DNA from: Gonium pectorale
Taxonomy: Eukaryota > Chlorophyta > Chlorophyceae > Chlamydomonadales > Volvocaceae
DNA length: 64,000 bases
Assembly (NCBI GenBank): GCA_001584585.1
Contig: LSYV01000024.1
Span: 1,025,915 to 1,089,914 of the forward strand
Direction of reading: 5' to 3'
Of this stretch, positions 9,920-21,263 are shown piece after piece. Both the position numbers and the translations under genes were made by a program. Under the pieces are notes generated by a model, which saw only the letters and a program-made list of their open reading frames with translations, made no database searches and was not told the origin of the DNA. Numbering within the stretch: position 1 is the stretch's first letter; each line of letters opens with the position of its first letter.

Positions 9920-12900
9920 ATGGAGGGCGAGGACGCGGGGGGAGGGCTTTGCCTCTGCCAGCAGGACTCATACCTGCGCTCTCTTAACACCACGGTCGTG
10001 AGGTGAGCGCTCAACATGCACTAACCCGATTCCGTCTGGCCTGGCTTTGGACCCGACCACGGCCTTGCCGCCCACCCGGTCGCCGCAGCTGCGTCCCTGT
10101 TGAAGACATGCCAGCGCCCATCACGTTTGGCAAGAAGGGCTCCAGTCGCGGGGGAAAGGGCCCGGGCACCGATGGCAAGGGCGGGGCCGCTAACAAGGGT
10201 GCCGACAGCGGGCCGGCGCGTGAGGCGGCGGCGACTGTGGGAGCTGCGGAGTCCCTCTGCCCTCGGTACGAGGTGGTTCTCAAGGAGTCTCCTCTGTTTC
10301 CCGAAAGCGGAGGGCAGCCGTGTGACACGGGTGGGTCACGTGAAGCCCCCCCACGGGGGGCGTGGGTGGCTGCTGATGCGGTGGGGTACCAGGAACCTGA
10401 GGACCGTGTAGTGCACATGTTGAGGGTTTAATAGTGTCAAGAGGCGTTGGGGAGGGGGGAACCAAGCGGTAGAGTGAGTGATCCTTGTACCGTACCGACG
10501 CGCCCACCCGCATGGAAGGTTGAATCATCGCGCCTTCGAGTGTATATACATGACCGTAGAGGCGGGCTCCCTCATTCTCTGCGGCTTGCACTTGAATCGG
10601 ACGGTGACAATCCGATAACGATGACTGCAAATTAACGTCGCAGAGGAAGCTTGCGTACGGTACCGGGTGGCAGACGGTACTGCTGCGTCATCCGGATCCC
10701 GACGGCAGCACTGGCAGGGGCCGGTACCGGCAGTGCCGCTTTGTGTATAGGCTGTTTTGCCCGTTCCCTGCAGGCCAGCTGCTGACGCGGCGGGAGGACG
10801 GCTCGATCGATGCGATCGCCGTCTTGGAAGTGTCGTGGAAGGAGGTGAGAGCGGCCCAGGCGGCGCGCGGGGTGGGGCGAAAGCGCGGCGGACCAGAGCC
10901 ACAGGTGGCAGGTGTGGGTCACGGGTGCCGCGCCGCGGTGTCCACGATGCCGTCTGGGTGGCGCGTGGAAGGACCGCGGGTGGGCGCCCGGGGGCCCGGG
11001 TGACCGAGCGAGCTGCGGCGGGTTGCTGACGGGACCCAGTGTGCCCCTGCGCCCCGGGCAGCGCGCCACACGGGGGACAGCCTACTATCGGTTGCTCCGT
11101 CCTCCGCCCCCAGCTCCGTAGCCGCCGGCAGGCCAAACCCTTTCTGGCTACCGCTGCGCCTTAGGGCCGAGTCGCACTCCACGGTGCGTTGTGGCCCGCG
11201 TGTGCGCATCGGATGGTCATGTGCGCTTTGTACTCTTCTGGGTACGCGACTAGCACACTGCGCCCCAACAAAGCTTCACGCTGTGCGCGGCGTTGTGCCG
11301 CAGGGGCGCCAGGTACACCTCACGGACCGGCCGCTGGCTCCGGGTTGCAGCGTGGAGGCGGCGCTGGACTGGCAGCGCAGATACGACCACATGCAGCAGC
11401 ATACCGGTACGGCGCCCGCCACCGGCGCCAGGCCAGTGGTGGGGTGGGTGGTGCCCGTGGAGGCGGCTCTCAGATCATATGCAGCTCCTGCGCTGTAGGA
11501 GAGGCCTCAAGCGTGAATGGGGGAGTCGCGACTGGAGGTGCCGAAGCCTCAATATCCCGTCCGGAGCTCACCCTGACGCAGCACTGCGGTCAGGCTGCGG
11601 GTGCAGGCCAGAGAGGCTTGGGTCATGAGTGCGAGGCGCGAGCGCACAAAGGGCCGCTAATGCCGCATACCAGTACGCGTACACCACCACCACCACCCCG
11701 CCTCGCCCCGTACCTGCCCTCCACTCCCCGAAGTGGGACCCTCTGGGGCCAAACAGACCAGTGCCCTTGTCCCTCTCCCGTCCTGCCCACCCCGCTCTTC
11801 CACCCCACCGCACGGTCGGGAGAGGCATGCGCCTCAGGGCTTCTCTAGTGGGTATGCCTTCCAACCCACTACCCCACCACACCCCCTCAGGATTTGCTCG
11901 CGCTTTCCAGCCCAATGACCCCCCACCATACGCCCTCCAGGATTTCGCGTTGGTATGCGATTCGGTGTCCGCGACACGACCCGTTTCCCTTCTTCACTAC
12001 CACCCTCAGGCCAGCATGTGCTGTCCGCGGTGGCGTCTCGGCTGCTGGGAGCGGACACGGCGAGCTGGGAGCTGCACCCGCTTCAGGAGGAGGCCCATGG
12101 GTCGGGCGACCTGTGCTGCGTCGCCATCGACCTCACGGCGCCCAGCATCAGTGCCGAGCAGGTACGGGTGGTGAAGGTGTATGATTGCTGGTCGAAGCTG
12201 GCTGCAAGCGGGATGGAGGTGGCGAGGGCGTTGGGCTTTGACCCGGGAAGGTATGCATGTTGGTGGGCTGAGTGTGCGGTGAAGGGGAAAAGAGCGCCGG
12301 CCTGCTGCTCACATATGAGCAGGACCTCAGTGTTGGGGTCTTACTAGGCCAAGGCGTGCAGAGGGCAACATATGGTAACGTGCTGAGCGTGGGCTGGACA
12401 CACCCGCGCCAGCGTGCGGGGTGCAGAAGGATTGGCAGCCATAGCCGGCGGTGGCCCCCAACACGTCCAATGCGCATCACACCCGTCTTCGAGCCTCCTC
12501 GCTGCAGCACCTTTCCTCCTTCACCTGCGCCCCCCGCCCGCGCCCGCTTCACCGTCAGCCCATCCGCCCCCCATCCCATCGGACCTCCTGTCAATAGAGG
12601 CCACGGCCACCGTCGAACTGCCAGTCCTGCAGCCCGTGTCACCCCCGCTGCTGCCTCCGAGCAACCCACGCGCCTCCACAGGGCCATGGAGACACTTCAG
12701 GCCCACGGACCCGTCCTCCTTCCGGCCAGTATGGCAATCGCACCCCCGCACCCCAGCCCTGCCGTCACAATCTCCCCGCCTACGACCTCACATGCACCCC
12801 TCAAACCCCACCGCCCCGCCCCCACCCCCAACCCGTGTTCTTCAGTTGACCGCGCTCGAGGCCGCCGCAAACGCGGAGCTGCGCGCGGTGCGGCCCGTGG

Positions 12901-15629
12901 CGCCGCTGCTGCTGGACCCTAGTGACCAACGGGACGTTGCGCGGCTGTCGGCGCTGCGGGAGCAGCCCGACTTCCGTGGCAAGCTGCCGCCCGCGGAGAA
13001 GGTCGGCCGCTCCGTGCCCACGGGCCTGATGGACACCGCGCGGAAGATGCCCGCACAACGGGTGTACTGAAAAATTCATGCATGCAGGCTTGCAGGGTGC
13101 TCCCACGCCGCGTGCAGTGCGAACTGATTCTCTCAACGTCGCGGTAATGCACGCTCCTGACGCGCATGACGGCCCGCCTTGCCTGGACTGCTGCAGGTCA
13201 AGGGCAGCAAGCTCCGGTTGGTGCACATCGAGGGGCTCGACGTGAACGCGTGCGGAGGTGCGGCCCGCTGCTCAACGCCCTGCCCTGCCCTCGTGTCCGC
13301 CACCCGTCCGCTCTTCTCCCGCACCCAACCTCGGTGGTGTACCTCTGTACTTAACCACACTCTGCCTCCGTACTTTACGCGCGCTTTCGGGGGCTGCGCC
13401 CGCGCAGGCACGCACGTGCGATCCACCGGCGAGGTGCAGTTGCTGAAGCTGGTGGGGGTGGAGCGCACGCGCGGCCAGACGCGCCTTCGCTTCGTTGCGG
13501 GCGGCAGGGCGCTGGCGGCGCTGGGGGGCTGCCTGGGCAGGGAGGCGGCGCTGACGGCCACGCTCACCGTGCCCCCGGTGCGGATGTGCATGGATGGCCC
13601 TGGGGTCGGCCTTGAGGGAATGGTTAGGAGATGGGCCAGGGGAAGGACGGTGTGTAGGTGGCTACGAGGGTGGCGACGGGCGAGGGCCGCAGGAGAGCAG
13701 TGGGGCTGTGCGGACACGGACACGGTGCGAAGAAGCGGCGCTGTGGGTCGCCGCGCCCTGACCGCGCCCTCCGGCTGGGCGGGAATGATGCGCCGCAGCC
13801 GTTGCGGCAGGCATTTGTGATTGGGGCGCATGCAACCAGCTGAGCCCTGTCCTCCCTCATACGTGCGCAGGCGCGGCATCTGGAGATGGTCGAGCAGCTG
13901 CTCAGGCATGGGCGCGGCGGCGCGGGTTGGGGCTGGGGTTGACAGCGTTGGAAGGCGTTCTCGGTAGAGAAGCCGGGGGCGCATGTAAGGGGCTGGAGTG
14001 TGGGAGTTACCGAGTGGGGCATTTGGAGCTGCCTTAGGCAGCTATGGACGCGCCGGGCGATGTGCACACCCTGTAGCCAGGTCCCAACGGCCGCATAGAT
14101 GGCCGACGAGAATATCTGACGCCCGGCCGGCCACTGCTGCCTGCAGGGAGCGGCGCGAGGGCGCAAAGGTGCGCAAGCTGCAGGCCGCGGAGCTGTCCGA
14201 GCGGATCGGCCGCGACCTTGCGGCGGCAGCAGCGGCGGCGTCCGCCGACGGCGGAGCTTCACCCGCGGCGCTGTCTGCGCCGGTGGCGGCTGCCGGCATC
14301 CTTGTCGGCCGCAGCTGGGCGATGCTGCACCGGCCTTCCAGTGACCTGGACTTCATATCGGCGGTTGCCACGGCGGCGCTGGATGCGGGTCCGCCTGAGC
14401 TGGCGCTGCTGCTGCTGACCGCCGACGGTACGGAGCCAGGGGCCGCGCAGCCGCCGCCGGGGAGCAAGGCGGGCTTGGAGGACAGGTGGGGTGCGGGGGT
14501 CGGCTGGGCTCGGCAGTATGTGTGGTTCGTCTCACCAATGAGCTTCAGGGTGCTGCAGGGGCAGCTCATCCAGATCAGGGGCTCTGGGGCCTTGGGGAGA
14601 TGAGATGGGTCCTGGGGGACAGATGAGGGGACTGCGAAGAAGGGAAACGGGTCGCGTCGCGGACACCAGGCCAGCTTGGGGGTTGCTGGGATGGGTGCCG
14701 GGGTGCTGGGACTCGGGACGCTAGGTAGCTCGGGACGCTAGGGATGCTCCGGCTCACGGGAGGTGTTCACCCGGCACCGGCGCCCTGTCGACTGCACGTG
14801 TGTTTGCGCACAAATACGTGTACGGCACTCGCAGTGGACCTCCCTATACAATGCGGCTGCGAACTTCTGGGACTCACGTTCGGACACCGGGCGCCCGCAC
14901 CCGCAGCACTGAGCTGACCTTCCTGGTTGCGGGGCGGGCACCCGACCGAGTCAAGGCAGCGGGGGCGGCGGTGGCCGAGGCGCTCGGCGGGCGCGGCGGA
15001 GGCCGACCGGGGAGGTGAGGGGATCCGGGGCCGGGGCCGGGCAGTGCGAGGTCCCACGGGCGCCAGATGGCTCGCTGCGGGCAGGAAGCCCCTTGAGCCC
15101 CCATCAGCACTGACGGGACTTCCTCTGTTCGTCCATTAGTATGGCGGCGGAACGCGCGCGACGGTTTGTTCGCCTCAGCAGCCCTTGGCGCTGGAGGCCA
15201 GCGAGAATAACTGGGCCCGCATGATTTCCTCCTACCTGCGTTCAGCCTCCGGTGGAGCGAGCCATTGATGGCGAGCCCATGGATGTGGGTTGGGAGCTTT
15301 GGCCTGTGCTTGACATGTGGGAGCAAGAGTTAGCAACTGCCCGGCTTATGACTGCTCTGCACCCAGCAGTTGGGCCGGACTTGGCGGGACCTGCCTCGGC
15401 GGCAAGATCGAAACCTATCCCCCGAGGCGGCCTGATGCCACACCTCCCAAGGGTATGTATGCCTTAAGGACCGGAGCCCGCTGAAGACGTGTTGCCTCTC
15501 GTCGCTCTGCTCTCCTCCGACAGGTTCCAAGGCAAAGCGTCGGGGCTGCACAAGCTGTCCGCCGCGGCGAGCGCCTTTGTGTCGGCCGTGTCTGTCGCAG
15601 GCGTATCCTCGCAGGGAAGCATGCAGTGA
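9920..15629 (+). CDS. AARSD1: Alanyl-tRNA editing protein, AARSD1/AlaX type
   Basis: A free-standing editing domain related to alanyl-tRNA synthetase; the family hydrolyses Ser (and Gly) mischarged on tRNA-Ala. Exons: 9920-10002, 10089-10330, 10774-10844, 11304-11406, 12010-12161, 12846 to about 13001 (or 13061), 13197-13257, 13408-13568, 13871-13905, 14147-14485, 14907-15014, 15524-15629. Order of motifs: CQQDSYLRSLNTTVVS, LKESPLFPESGGQPCDTG (the family signature), RRYDHMQQHTGQHVLSAV with the zinc-binding HxxxH, then LVHIEGLDVNACGGTHV with the Cys and His that complete the zinc site. A coiled-coil linker follows, and it ends with a DHHA1-like domain (TELTFLVAGRAPDRVKAAG...GRFQGKASG). All four expected metal ligands are present. 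Insert 10115-10250 is Gly/Lys rich. The intron after 13905 appears to use a GC donor. TGTAA lies at 15842-15846. Confidence 0.95.
10528..10588 (+). repeat. Dispersed repeat B, copy 2 (intronic)
   Basis: Located in intron 2 of the AARSD1-like gene; shares CGCGCCTTCG, ATGACCGTAGAGGCGGGCTC and TTCTCTGCGG with copy 1. Confidence 0.7.
11826..11868 (+). repeat. Intronic repeat C, copy 1
   Basis: Consensus ATGCGCCYCNGGGCTTCTCT followed by ANTGAGAATGCCTTCCA, with a possible TTCTC...GAGAA hairpin. This copy is in intron 4 of the AARSD1-like gene. Other copies are at 13945-13985 (minus), 18081-18108, 43082-43121 and 43626-43662. Confidence 0.7.
11963..11996 (+). repeat. Intronic repeat D, copy 1
   Basis: Consensus GGTGTCCGCGACRCGACCCG then TTTCCCTTCTTC. 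It lies just upstream of the 3' splice site of the exon starting at 12010. Other copies: 14637-14667 (minus), 18122-18152, and a partial one at 43502-43525. Confidence 0.65.
13945..13985 (-). repeat. Intronic repeat C, copy 2
   Basis: Inverted copy of repeat C, inside the putative GC-AG intron 13906-14146 of the AARSD1-like gene. Confidence 0.65.
14637..14667 (-). repeat. Intronic repeat D, copy 2
   Basis: Inverted copy of repeat D in the intron 14486-14906 of the AARSD1-like gene. Confidence 0.6.
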
Positions 15630-16157
15630 TTTCACGCGACGCAGGTGTAAAGACGGCGCCGCCTCGAGCCGTAGTCATGGTAGACACTTGCCCGTCTACC
15701 TGTCCAGCTCACTGGCAGTCACCGGTGACCGGCGCACACAACACCATGTATTGAGGCGGCGACCTGGATGAGCCCGTCGGAGGGAATGAACGGGCACACG
15801 GTTGCAGCCGCGCGCGCAACGCAGTTATGGCCGGGCTGGGCTGTAACTGCAGCATTTAATCGTATTCGTGTGGTGTCGGATGCAGTGCGGTCGGTTCATT
15901 TCCGCAGGGGTTCGTGGAGGTCGTGACTTTGACTGTATCATGTAAGTTGCTCCAGTTGGCAAGGCTTCGTACTGACGCCCTGAACCAGCAATACAGTAAT
16001 TTGACACATAACGAGTATATCATGAAGAAGCGGACTTAAGACGAGCCTCCAACAGGACCCGCAGTTCCCGAACTTTTTGAAGCCCGCTGGTTACTTCCCT
16101 AGCATCGTCAACGTTTCCATACACGCGCAATACTGTACAATTACTGGCGCCAGCGCC
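15630..16157. other. 3' UTR of AARSD1-like gene and cyclophilin promoter
   Basis: No gene seen. The polyadenylation signal TGTAA is at 15842-15846, 213 nt after the stop. The rest is AT-richer than its surroundings and presumably holds the promoter of the next gene. Confidence 0.6.
15842..15846 (+). terminator. TGTAA polyadenylation signal
   Basis: Canonical chlorophyte poly(A) signal in the 3' UTR of the AARSD1-like gene. Confidence 0.6.
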
Positions 16158-19100
16158 ATGCGAACTGCAGCGGCTGCAGCGCTGGTATTTCTGCTTCTAG
16201 GCTGGCCCTCGCAAGCGACTCGAAATGGAGCTTTCATTGGTTATCACGAACGACGTGAGTCGCTGCTAGGAGCATGACCAATTTATCGGAATGTGCCTTA
16301 CACGGGGTTTCGCAGTGACTGAAGCGCAATCGCCACCAAAGCACACCGACTTTAAGGTCAAAATATCAAGTGGCTACGGGGAGGCAAGTTACTGGGGGTT
16401 GGGTGCTCGTAAGCGCAGCTGCCGACATCGGGGGGGGGGGGCTGGGGAGGAGGGAACCATAGAAGGACCAGAAGCTGGCACGCAAAGGGGGGATGAAGAA
16501 GGGGGAACTGATGGTTAGTGACATCGGTCCTCTGGGATTTCGGTGAACGGTGTTAAGAGGTGACAGAGTGTGTACCCCGTGCCTGCTCGCCCCGCCATGC
16601 CGGAACGCTCGACCTCTATCAAACCTGTCAGTCAGTCAAAGAGGAACCACTCGCCGCATAGCCCTGCTGCGTATCCCTGGCCCAAGTGGCTCTCTATGCA
16701 AATGAGAGTAATACACTCGTAATACACTCCCGCAGTTCATAATTAAGCTTCGGCCCGACCTAGCACCGGACACGTGTCTGCTAATCTGGGAGCTGGCCCA
16801 GAAAGTGGATTGCCCCAGCTGCAAGTTCTACCGCCATGAGCCCGTGCCGCTGGTGCGTGCGTGTATGTGTGTTTGTGACTGCCTGTTGTGTGCCTGGGTG
16901 GGGCACAGTAGTGCAAGGGCAGGGCGTAGGACTTGCATTTTGCAGCCCGTGCCGCTAGCGGGGGCGGTCAAGCGTGCCATCACCGGGACCGGGATGACAG
17001 GCGGCCTGTCAGGATGGGAGTGGGGCCTCCGCGGGGCTGCAGAGACCTTAGCCGAGGGCGGCGGATCTGCGCGCGACGCGCTAGGGCCCTGGGAGAGGGG
17101 TGTGCGGGACGCCGTGTTGTGGACAACGCCGGCGCCATGGCGGCAACAGTCTTATGCAGGGGAGCGGCGTTGGCGCCGCGCGCACAGAGGCACATACACA
17201 GGCACACCGTGCGCGGACCGCGATCTCCGCACTGCCGGCCACCCTGTCTGGAGGACAGCCCAGCTCAGCTCAGCTAACTTACCCAGCTCAGCTTACTTAC
17301 TCTAGCACCCCAGCGCCCCAGCGTGTAAAGGGTCACTTAGTTGGGTCGGGATCATGGGCTGCCGGTTAGGTTGTTTTTGCTTTTGTTGCTTATAGACCTG
17401 TTTTGAACATTCTGTTCCGCATACATAACACACAGGGCTGCAGGCTGTCCCATGGGTTGAGCATGGTGGAACAGCGGTCCCCCACGACCCTCGCCTCGCG
17501 GCGTTGAGGTGGCCTCGCATTGGCGCGGGTAGCGCCCCGGAACAGCGTCGGCCCGGCGATGTAAGGCAACACAGGCACACACGCATTTGCGCTACGTCTC
17601 GGTGCTCGACTCTGACATTCCTCGCTGTGCCCCTTCCCCCCGCCCCTTCCCGCCGCTCCGCCTGGCGCGGCTCGCTTTCCCGGTGCTTGTAGGTGAGACG
17701 ACGGTGGTCCGTGGGTCGGGGGGCTGGGTGGGCCGGGAGCCGGGAGACATGCGCCAGCCCGCATGCGATGCACGTAAACTAGACTAGGCGCATCCCAGCA
17801 CGGCATTGCATAGGGCCACCCCAGAGAGAATTCTGGGCCGCATGGGGGTTTACGGTGGTGGTCGCCGCCGGACTAACATGCAGGGACATCACCCCTTCGA
17901 CTGCCTCTGGAGCTGGGTCCTAGAACGACGCCATCACTTTCGCGCTTACGCTCGTCGTATGCGTTTTCCTTTCAACACACAGCCACACGCACAGCCGTCT
18001 GGCACCTACCGCGTAAGCGTAGCTCCGTGCCGCGCGCTCCGTGCCGCGGAGCGTCACGCCCCACCACCCCACCTCACCCGGATATTCTACTGAGGACGCC
18101 TTTCATCCTTCAGCCCCCCCCCGTGTCCACAACGCGACCCGTTTCCCATTCCGTATTACCCCCCCCCCCCCCCCCGGTTTCGTGCCCTCCTCCCCGGTAC
18201 AGGAGTGGGGCAAGGATGGCTTCTATGGGCCGCCGTACGCGCTGCTGCAGGGCAGCCTGGCGGACCTCGCCCGCCAGCCGCCCTTTGAAAACGAGGCCAA
18301 GACCGCCGTCAAGTGAGTGCTGGCTGCCTGCCAACGGGGCTGCCGGGAGTGGCAGGGGGGAGGGGGGACTGTGTGTGTATGTTTGCCGCGGATGGGCAGC
18401 GGCCTAAGCGTCCATCGAGTGCGTGCGTGTGTGAGTATGCGGTGCATCGATGCCCTGTTTCATCCTTCGCGGACGGCATGGTGGCGCGCAGCCAGTCTGC
18501 GGTTGTTTTGTCGGGTATGCGCTGGTCGGCACCTCGTGCGACTTCGTGTGGCTGAGGTGCCAGTACACACGGGTCGCGGTGCTTTCGCAGTGGGCATTGG
18601 TTTGTGTTGTCCCCCAAGGGGCATGCTCTCAGCCCCTCGGCCGTCCCGCCCCTGACACGCAGGAAGGGCCACGTGTGCATGATCCCGGGCTGCAAGGAGT
18701 TCTTCATTGCGACGGCGGACCACCCCGAGTGGGGGCACAGTCACACCATCTGGGGGGAGGTGGGCGGCGGCGGGCTGATGCGGCAACGGGGGTGATGGGG
18801 CAGCGGCGGAACGTCCAGGGGGGGATACTACCGCTGTATGGTGCAAGTGCTTTTGCGAGAGGCGGGCGTTTTAGGTGAGTTATTGCTGCGCCCAGTGTAG
18901 TGCATCCGACATGCAGCTGTCGACGCAGCGCTTCAAAACCCCCAAAGCAGACGCGTTCCTTCGTGGTGGTCGCTAGGCCGGTCGCTAGGCCGGTCGCAAA
19001 CCGCCGGACGGACGCGGCGTGGACCGTGACCCGCCGCTCAAGCAACCTCCCCTCATCTCTACCCCAGTAGTAGTCCTCTCGTCCACCCTCCGGTGCCTCT

Positions 19101-19622
19101 CTAGTGCTGAGGTCTGACCAAATGGGGTGCATCGTCTTTCTCCGCCCTCCCTCTCCATCGCTTGCCCTCCCTGCCTCACCGCACCACACCTACCAGAACC
19201 CCCAAGCACGGGTCCTTCCCCTCCATCTCCGAGGGAGAGAAAATGTCTTCAAACCCAGTGGCCTCGCCACCCTGCCTTGCGAGCCCCGCACGCCTCCTCC
19301 CCCACGGCCCCGGACCAATGCCGTCCCTCCCCTGCTGCCCACTCGCCCATCCGGCCAGGTGGAGGACCTCTCCGCCGAGCCCAACTACCCCTTCGAGCCC
19401 TTCCATTCGGCAACGAACAAGGACAACATCACCACCCGCTGGCTGGACAATTCGTACCCCTTCAAGCTCACGGCCGTCGAGCCGGTCGTGTCGGAGTCGG
19501 GCAGCTCGGGCGGCGGGCGGGCGGGGGGACAGGGCCTCACCGCGGGGCCCTCCACTGCCACGGCATCGGCCGTGACGGGGGCCGACGTACTGTTGGACCC
19601 CATGGGCGGCACCGTGGAGTGA
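16158..19622 (+). CDS. Cyclophilin-like peptidyl-prolyl isomerase, secretory
   Basis: Six exons: 16158-16254, 16316-16383, 16736-16852, 18203-18312, 18663-18759, 19359-19622. The start gives a clear signal peptide (MRTAAAAALVFLLLGWPSQA), so the product should enter the secretory pathway. The body matches divergent plant/algal cyclophilin-type proteins: SSGYGEFIIKLRPDLAPDT, CPSCKFYRHEP, DGFYGPPYALLQGSLADL, GHVCMIPGCKEFFIATADH and EWGHSHTIWGEVEDL. The usual catalytic Arg/Phe set of classical cyclophilins is not obvious, so isomerase activity is uncertain. The C-terminal about 50 residues are Gly/Ser/Ala rich. Intron 2 (16384-16735) has to begin with GC (AG|GCAAGT) to keep the frame. Intron 3 is 1.35 kb and carries repeats A, C and D. 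Confidence 0.88.
17341..17435 (+). repeat. Repeat A', copy 1 (intronic)
   Basis: Block with ATGGGCTGCCGG, TAGGTTGTT and ATACATAACACACA. It recurs at 30269-30364 in an intron of the minus-strand SDR gene. Lies 385 bp before repeat A copy 1, whereas the second copy lies after repeat A copy 2. Confidence 0.65.
17820..17980 (+). repeat. Intronic repeat A, copy 1
   Basis: About 160 bp beginning CCCAGAGAGAATTCTGGG, a short inverted repeat. By eye roughly 85-90% identical to 30063-30226; a partial third copy is at 44243-44291. One frame is open through both long copies and reads PERILGRxGxYGGGRR, then NMQGHHPxDxLWSWVL and FRAYARRMR. It sits in intron 3 of the cyclophilin-like gene. Confidence 0.8.
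18081..18108 (+). repeat. Intronic repeat C, copy 5 (degenerate)
   Basis: ATTCTACTGAGGACGCCTTT matches the core of repeat C; it is in the same intron as repeats A and D. Confidence 0.5.
18122..18152 (+). repeat. Intronic repeat D, copy 3
   Basis: GTGTCCACAACGCGACCCG then TTTCCCATTCC, just upstream of a C-run and of the 3' splice site at 18202. Confidence 0.6.
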
Positions 19623-20231
19623 GAGCGACCTACGGATCAGCCTCCATGGCCAGTGCTGTCTTTATTGACTTGCGCGCTACTCTGTTTGGCGCGGCGGCAG
19701 CCAAGTCCATGCGGGTCAGTACCTCGGGCGGCGCCGTGGATTGGGGTGGAGTGGAGTGGCGCCGCGAGGTACAGTCGTCCCGTGGGGTTGGCAGGACGGC
19801 GACCCCCCCACGCCAACCCCCCACCACCATCACGGGGTCGCTCTTTTCAGATCGGCTCGAATGGGGGCGGCGGCTCCTGGGTGGCTTGCGCGAGTGGCCA
19901 CTCCCCTTCCTGCGAGGCAGCGCCCATACAGTGATCCGGGGGCCAGGGAATGTGGCCGTTGGCTGCTGGGGTGGCCATTGGACACTCGGAAGGGGCGTTC
20001 GTAACTCATGGGAGAGGGCGGTCAAGCCGTAGCCTTTCATTACTTATCGGTAGCTCGGGACGGACCAGATGCGCACAACAGGTGCGGGGTTGGGGGCGGT
20101 GCCACACGGCACACAGTTCAGGTGGAACGGAAACTCAAATGACAGGCCGGGTGGGTTGCTTCTGGTGGCGCAGGGGCCATAACGGCGCCCATTCAGGACG
20201 GGTGCCGGACAGAGGAGCTCAGTCCGGCGGC

Positions 20232-20255
20232 GCACCAATTGAAAATAATTGGTGC
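20232..20255. repeat. Perfect 9-bp inverted repeat, 6-nt loop
   Basis: GCACCAATT, loop GAAAAT, AATTGGTGC. It is AT-rich for this genome. Confidence 0.8.
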
Positions 20256-20435
20256 AAATAAGGATCCCGGTGGACCGATTATTGAGGCAATGAGTGGGTT
20301 GATTGCTCGGGATGTCGTGGGAAGTGCCACCAGGCTGCAACCTGCATGGGGTCGGAGCGGAGGGCTGTGGCGCTCCCCGGTACGACACATCCAGGCGGTC
20401 ATTGCAACTTGTTATTGGATCCAGCCGAAAGGGGA

Positions 20436-20476
20436 TCCGTGCCCTTCCGGGGGATTGCTTGCCTGAAGGGCACGGA
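20436..20476. repeat. Perfect 12-bp inverted repeat, 17-nt loop
   Basis: TCCGTGCCCTTC at 20436-20447 is the exact reverse complement of GAAGGGCACGGA at 20465-20476. Confidence 0.8.
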
Positions 20477-21263
20477 AATTTTGCTCGTGGGCTGCCGCTG
20501 CGTGGCTTGCCGGGGTTGCGAGGCGTTGGGTTTGGAAGGCATGGCGGCGCGGTGGTTTCGTTGGACCATCATTCCGCATGATGCTTTGAACCCCCGCCAC
20601 TTAGGAAGGCTGCAGCTGGCTTGTTGGCCTCTTGGGGGGAGCTAGCTGGTGCTGGCCTGAACCCGCAGGGACTGGCGCAACCGGACGCCAGCTCCTTCGA
20701 TTGGCGACACATGAGAGCAGCAGCCAACGTGATTGTGTGGTACGGCGCACGAGCCTGCTCCTGGCGCACGAGCGTTCTCCCAATGTTGGCCTACTGCCGC
20801 TGTGGCACTTGTGGGTTGCTGCTTCAATTCTTTAACGACAAAAGCCGCTCAACAGCGGGATGACGATCGCTGGCGGGATGACCCCTTGGAATAGGCTACC
20901 GTGGGGGCGGTCGCAAGGTCCCCTGCCCGGAAGGCTTGGCCGCATCGTACTGCGGGCCACCTGATCGCGGATTGCTTTTGCGGGTTACTGAACCTCATCA
21001 CTCACTCCGCTCTCTCGTACTGCAGGTTTCTCTTTTTTCGTGTGGCGCCGGGAGGTCAGCGGACTCCTTCCTCCCGCACCGTGAACCCCTTCACCCCAAG
21101 AATTACAACACCGTGCCATGGCAGGCCCCATCACCTGCTCAGTCTGTCCCACGTTTGAGCAGCCGCTTGACCATTCGGTGGTACGGTGGTCGCATGCCGT
21201 ACACGTCAACCTCGACGTGGTGTTCCATCCAACCCTCTGGGTGCAGTACCAAACGGGTCAACA

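Larger units (their letters stand above)
19623..21263. other. Intergenic, two hairpins, no gene seen
   Basis: About 1.6 kb between two plus-strand genes. Open frames exist but none shows splice logic or a recognisable protein. It contains two perfect inverted repeats (20232-20255 and 20436-20476). I found no TGTAA close to the cyclophilin stop. Confidence 0.5.

Noticed and set aside
18163..18178. C-run as a biological signal
   Set aside because: Homopolymer within the polypyrimidine side of an intron; may be partly a sequencing artefact.
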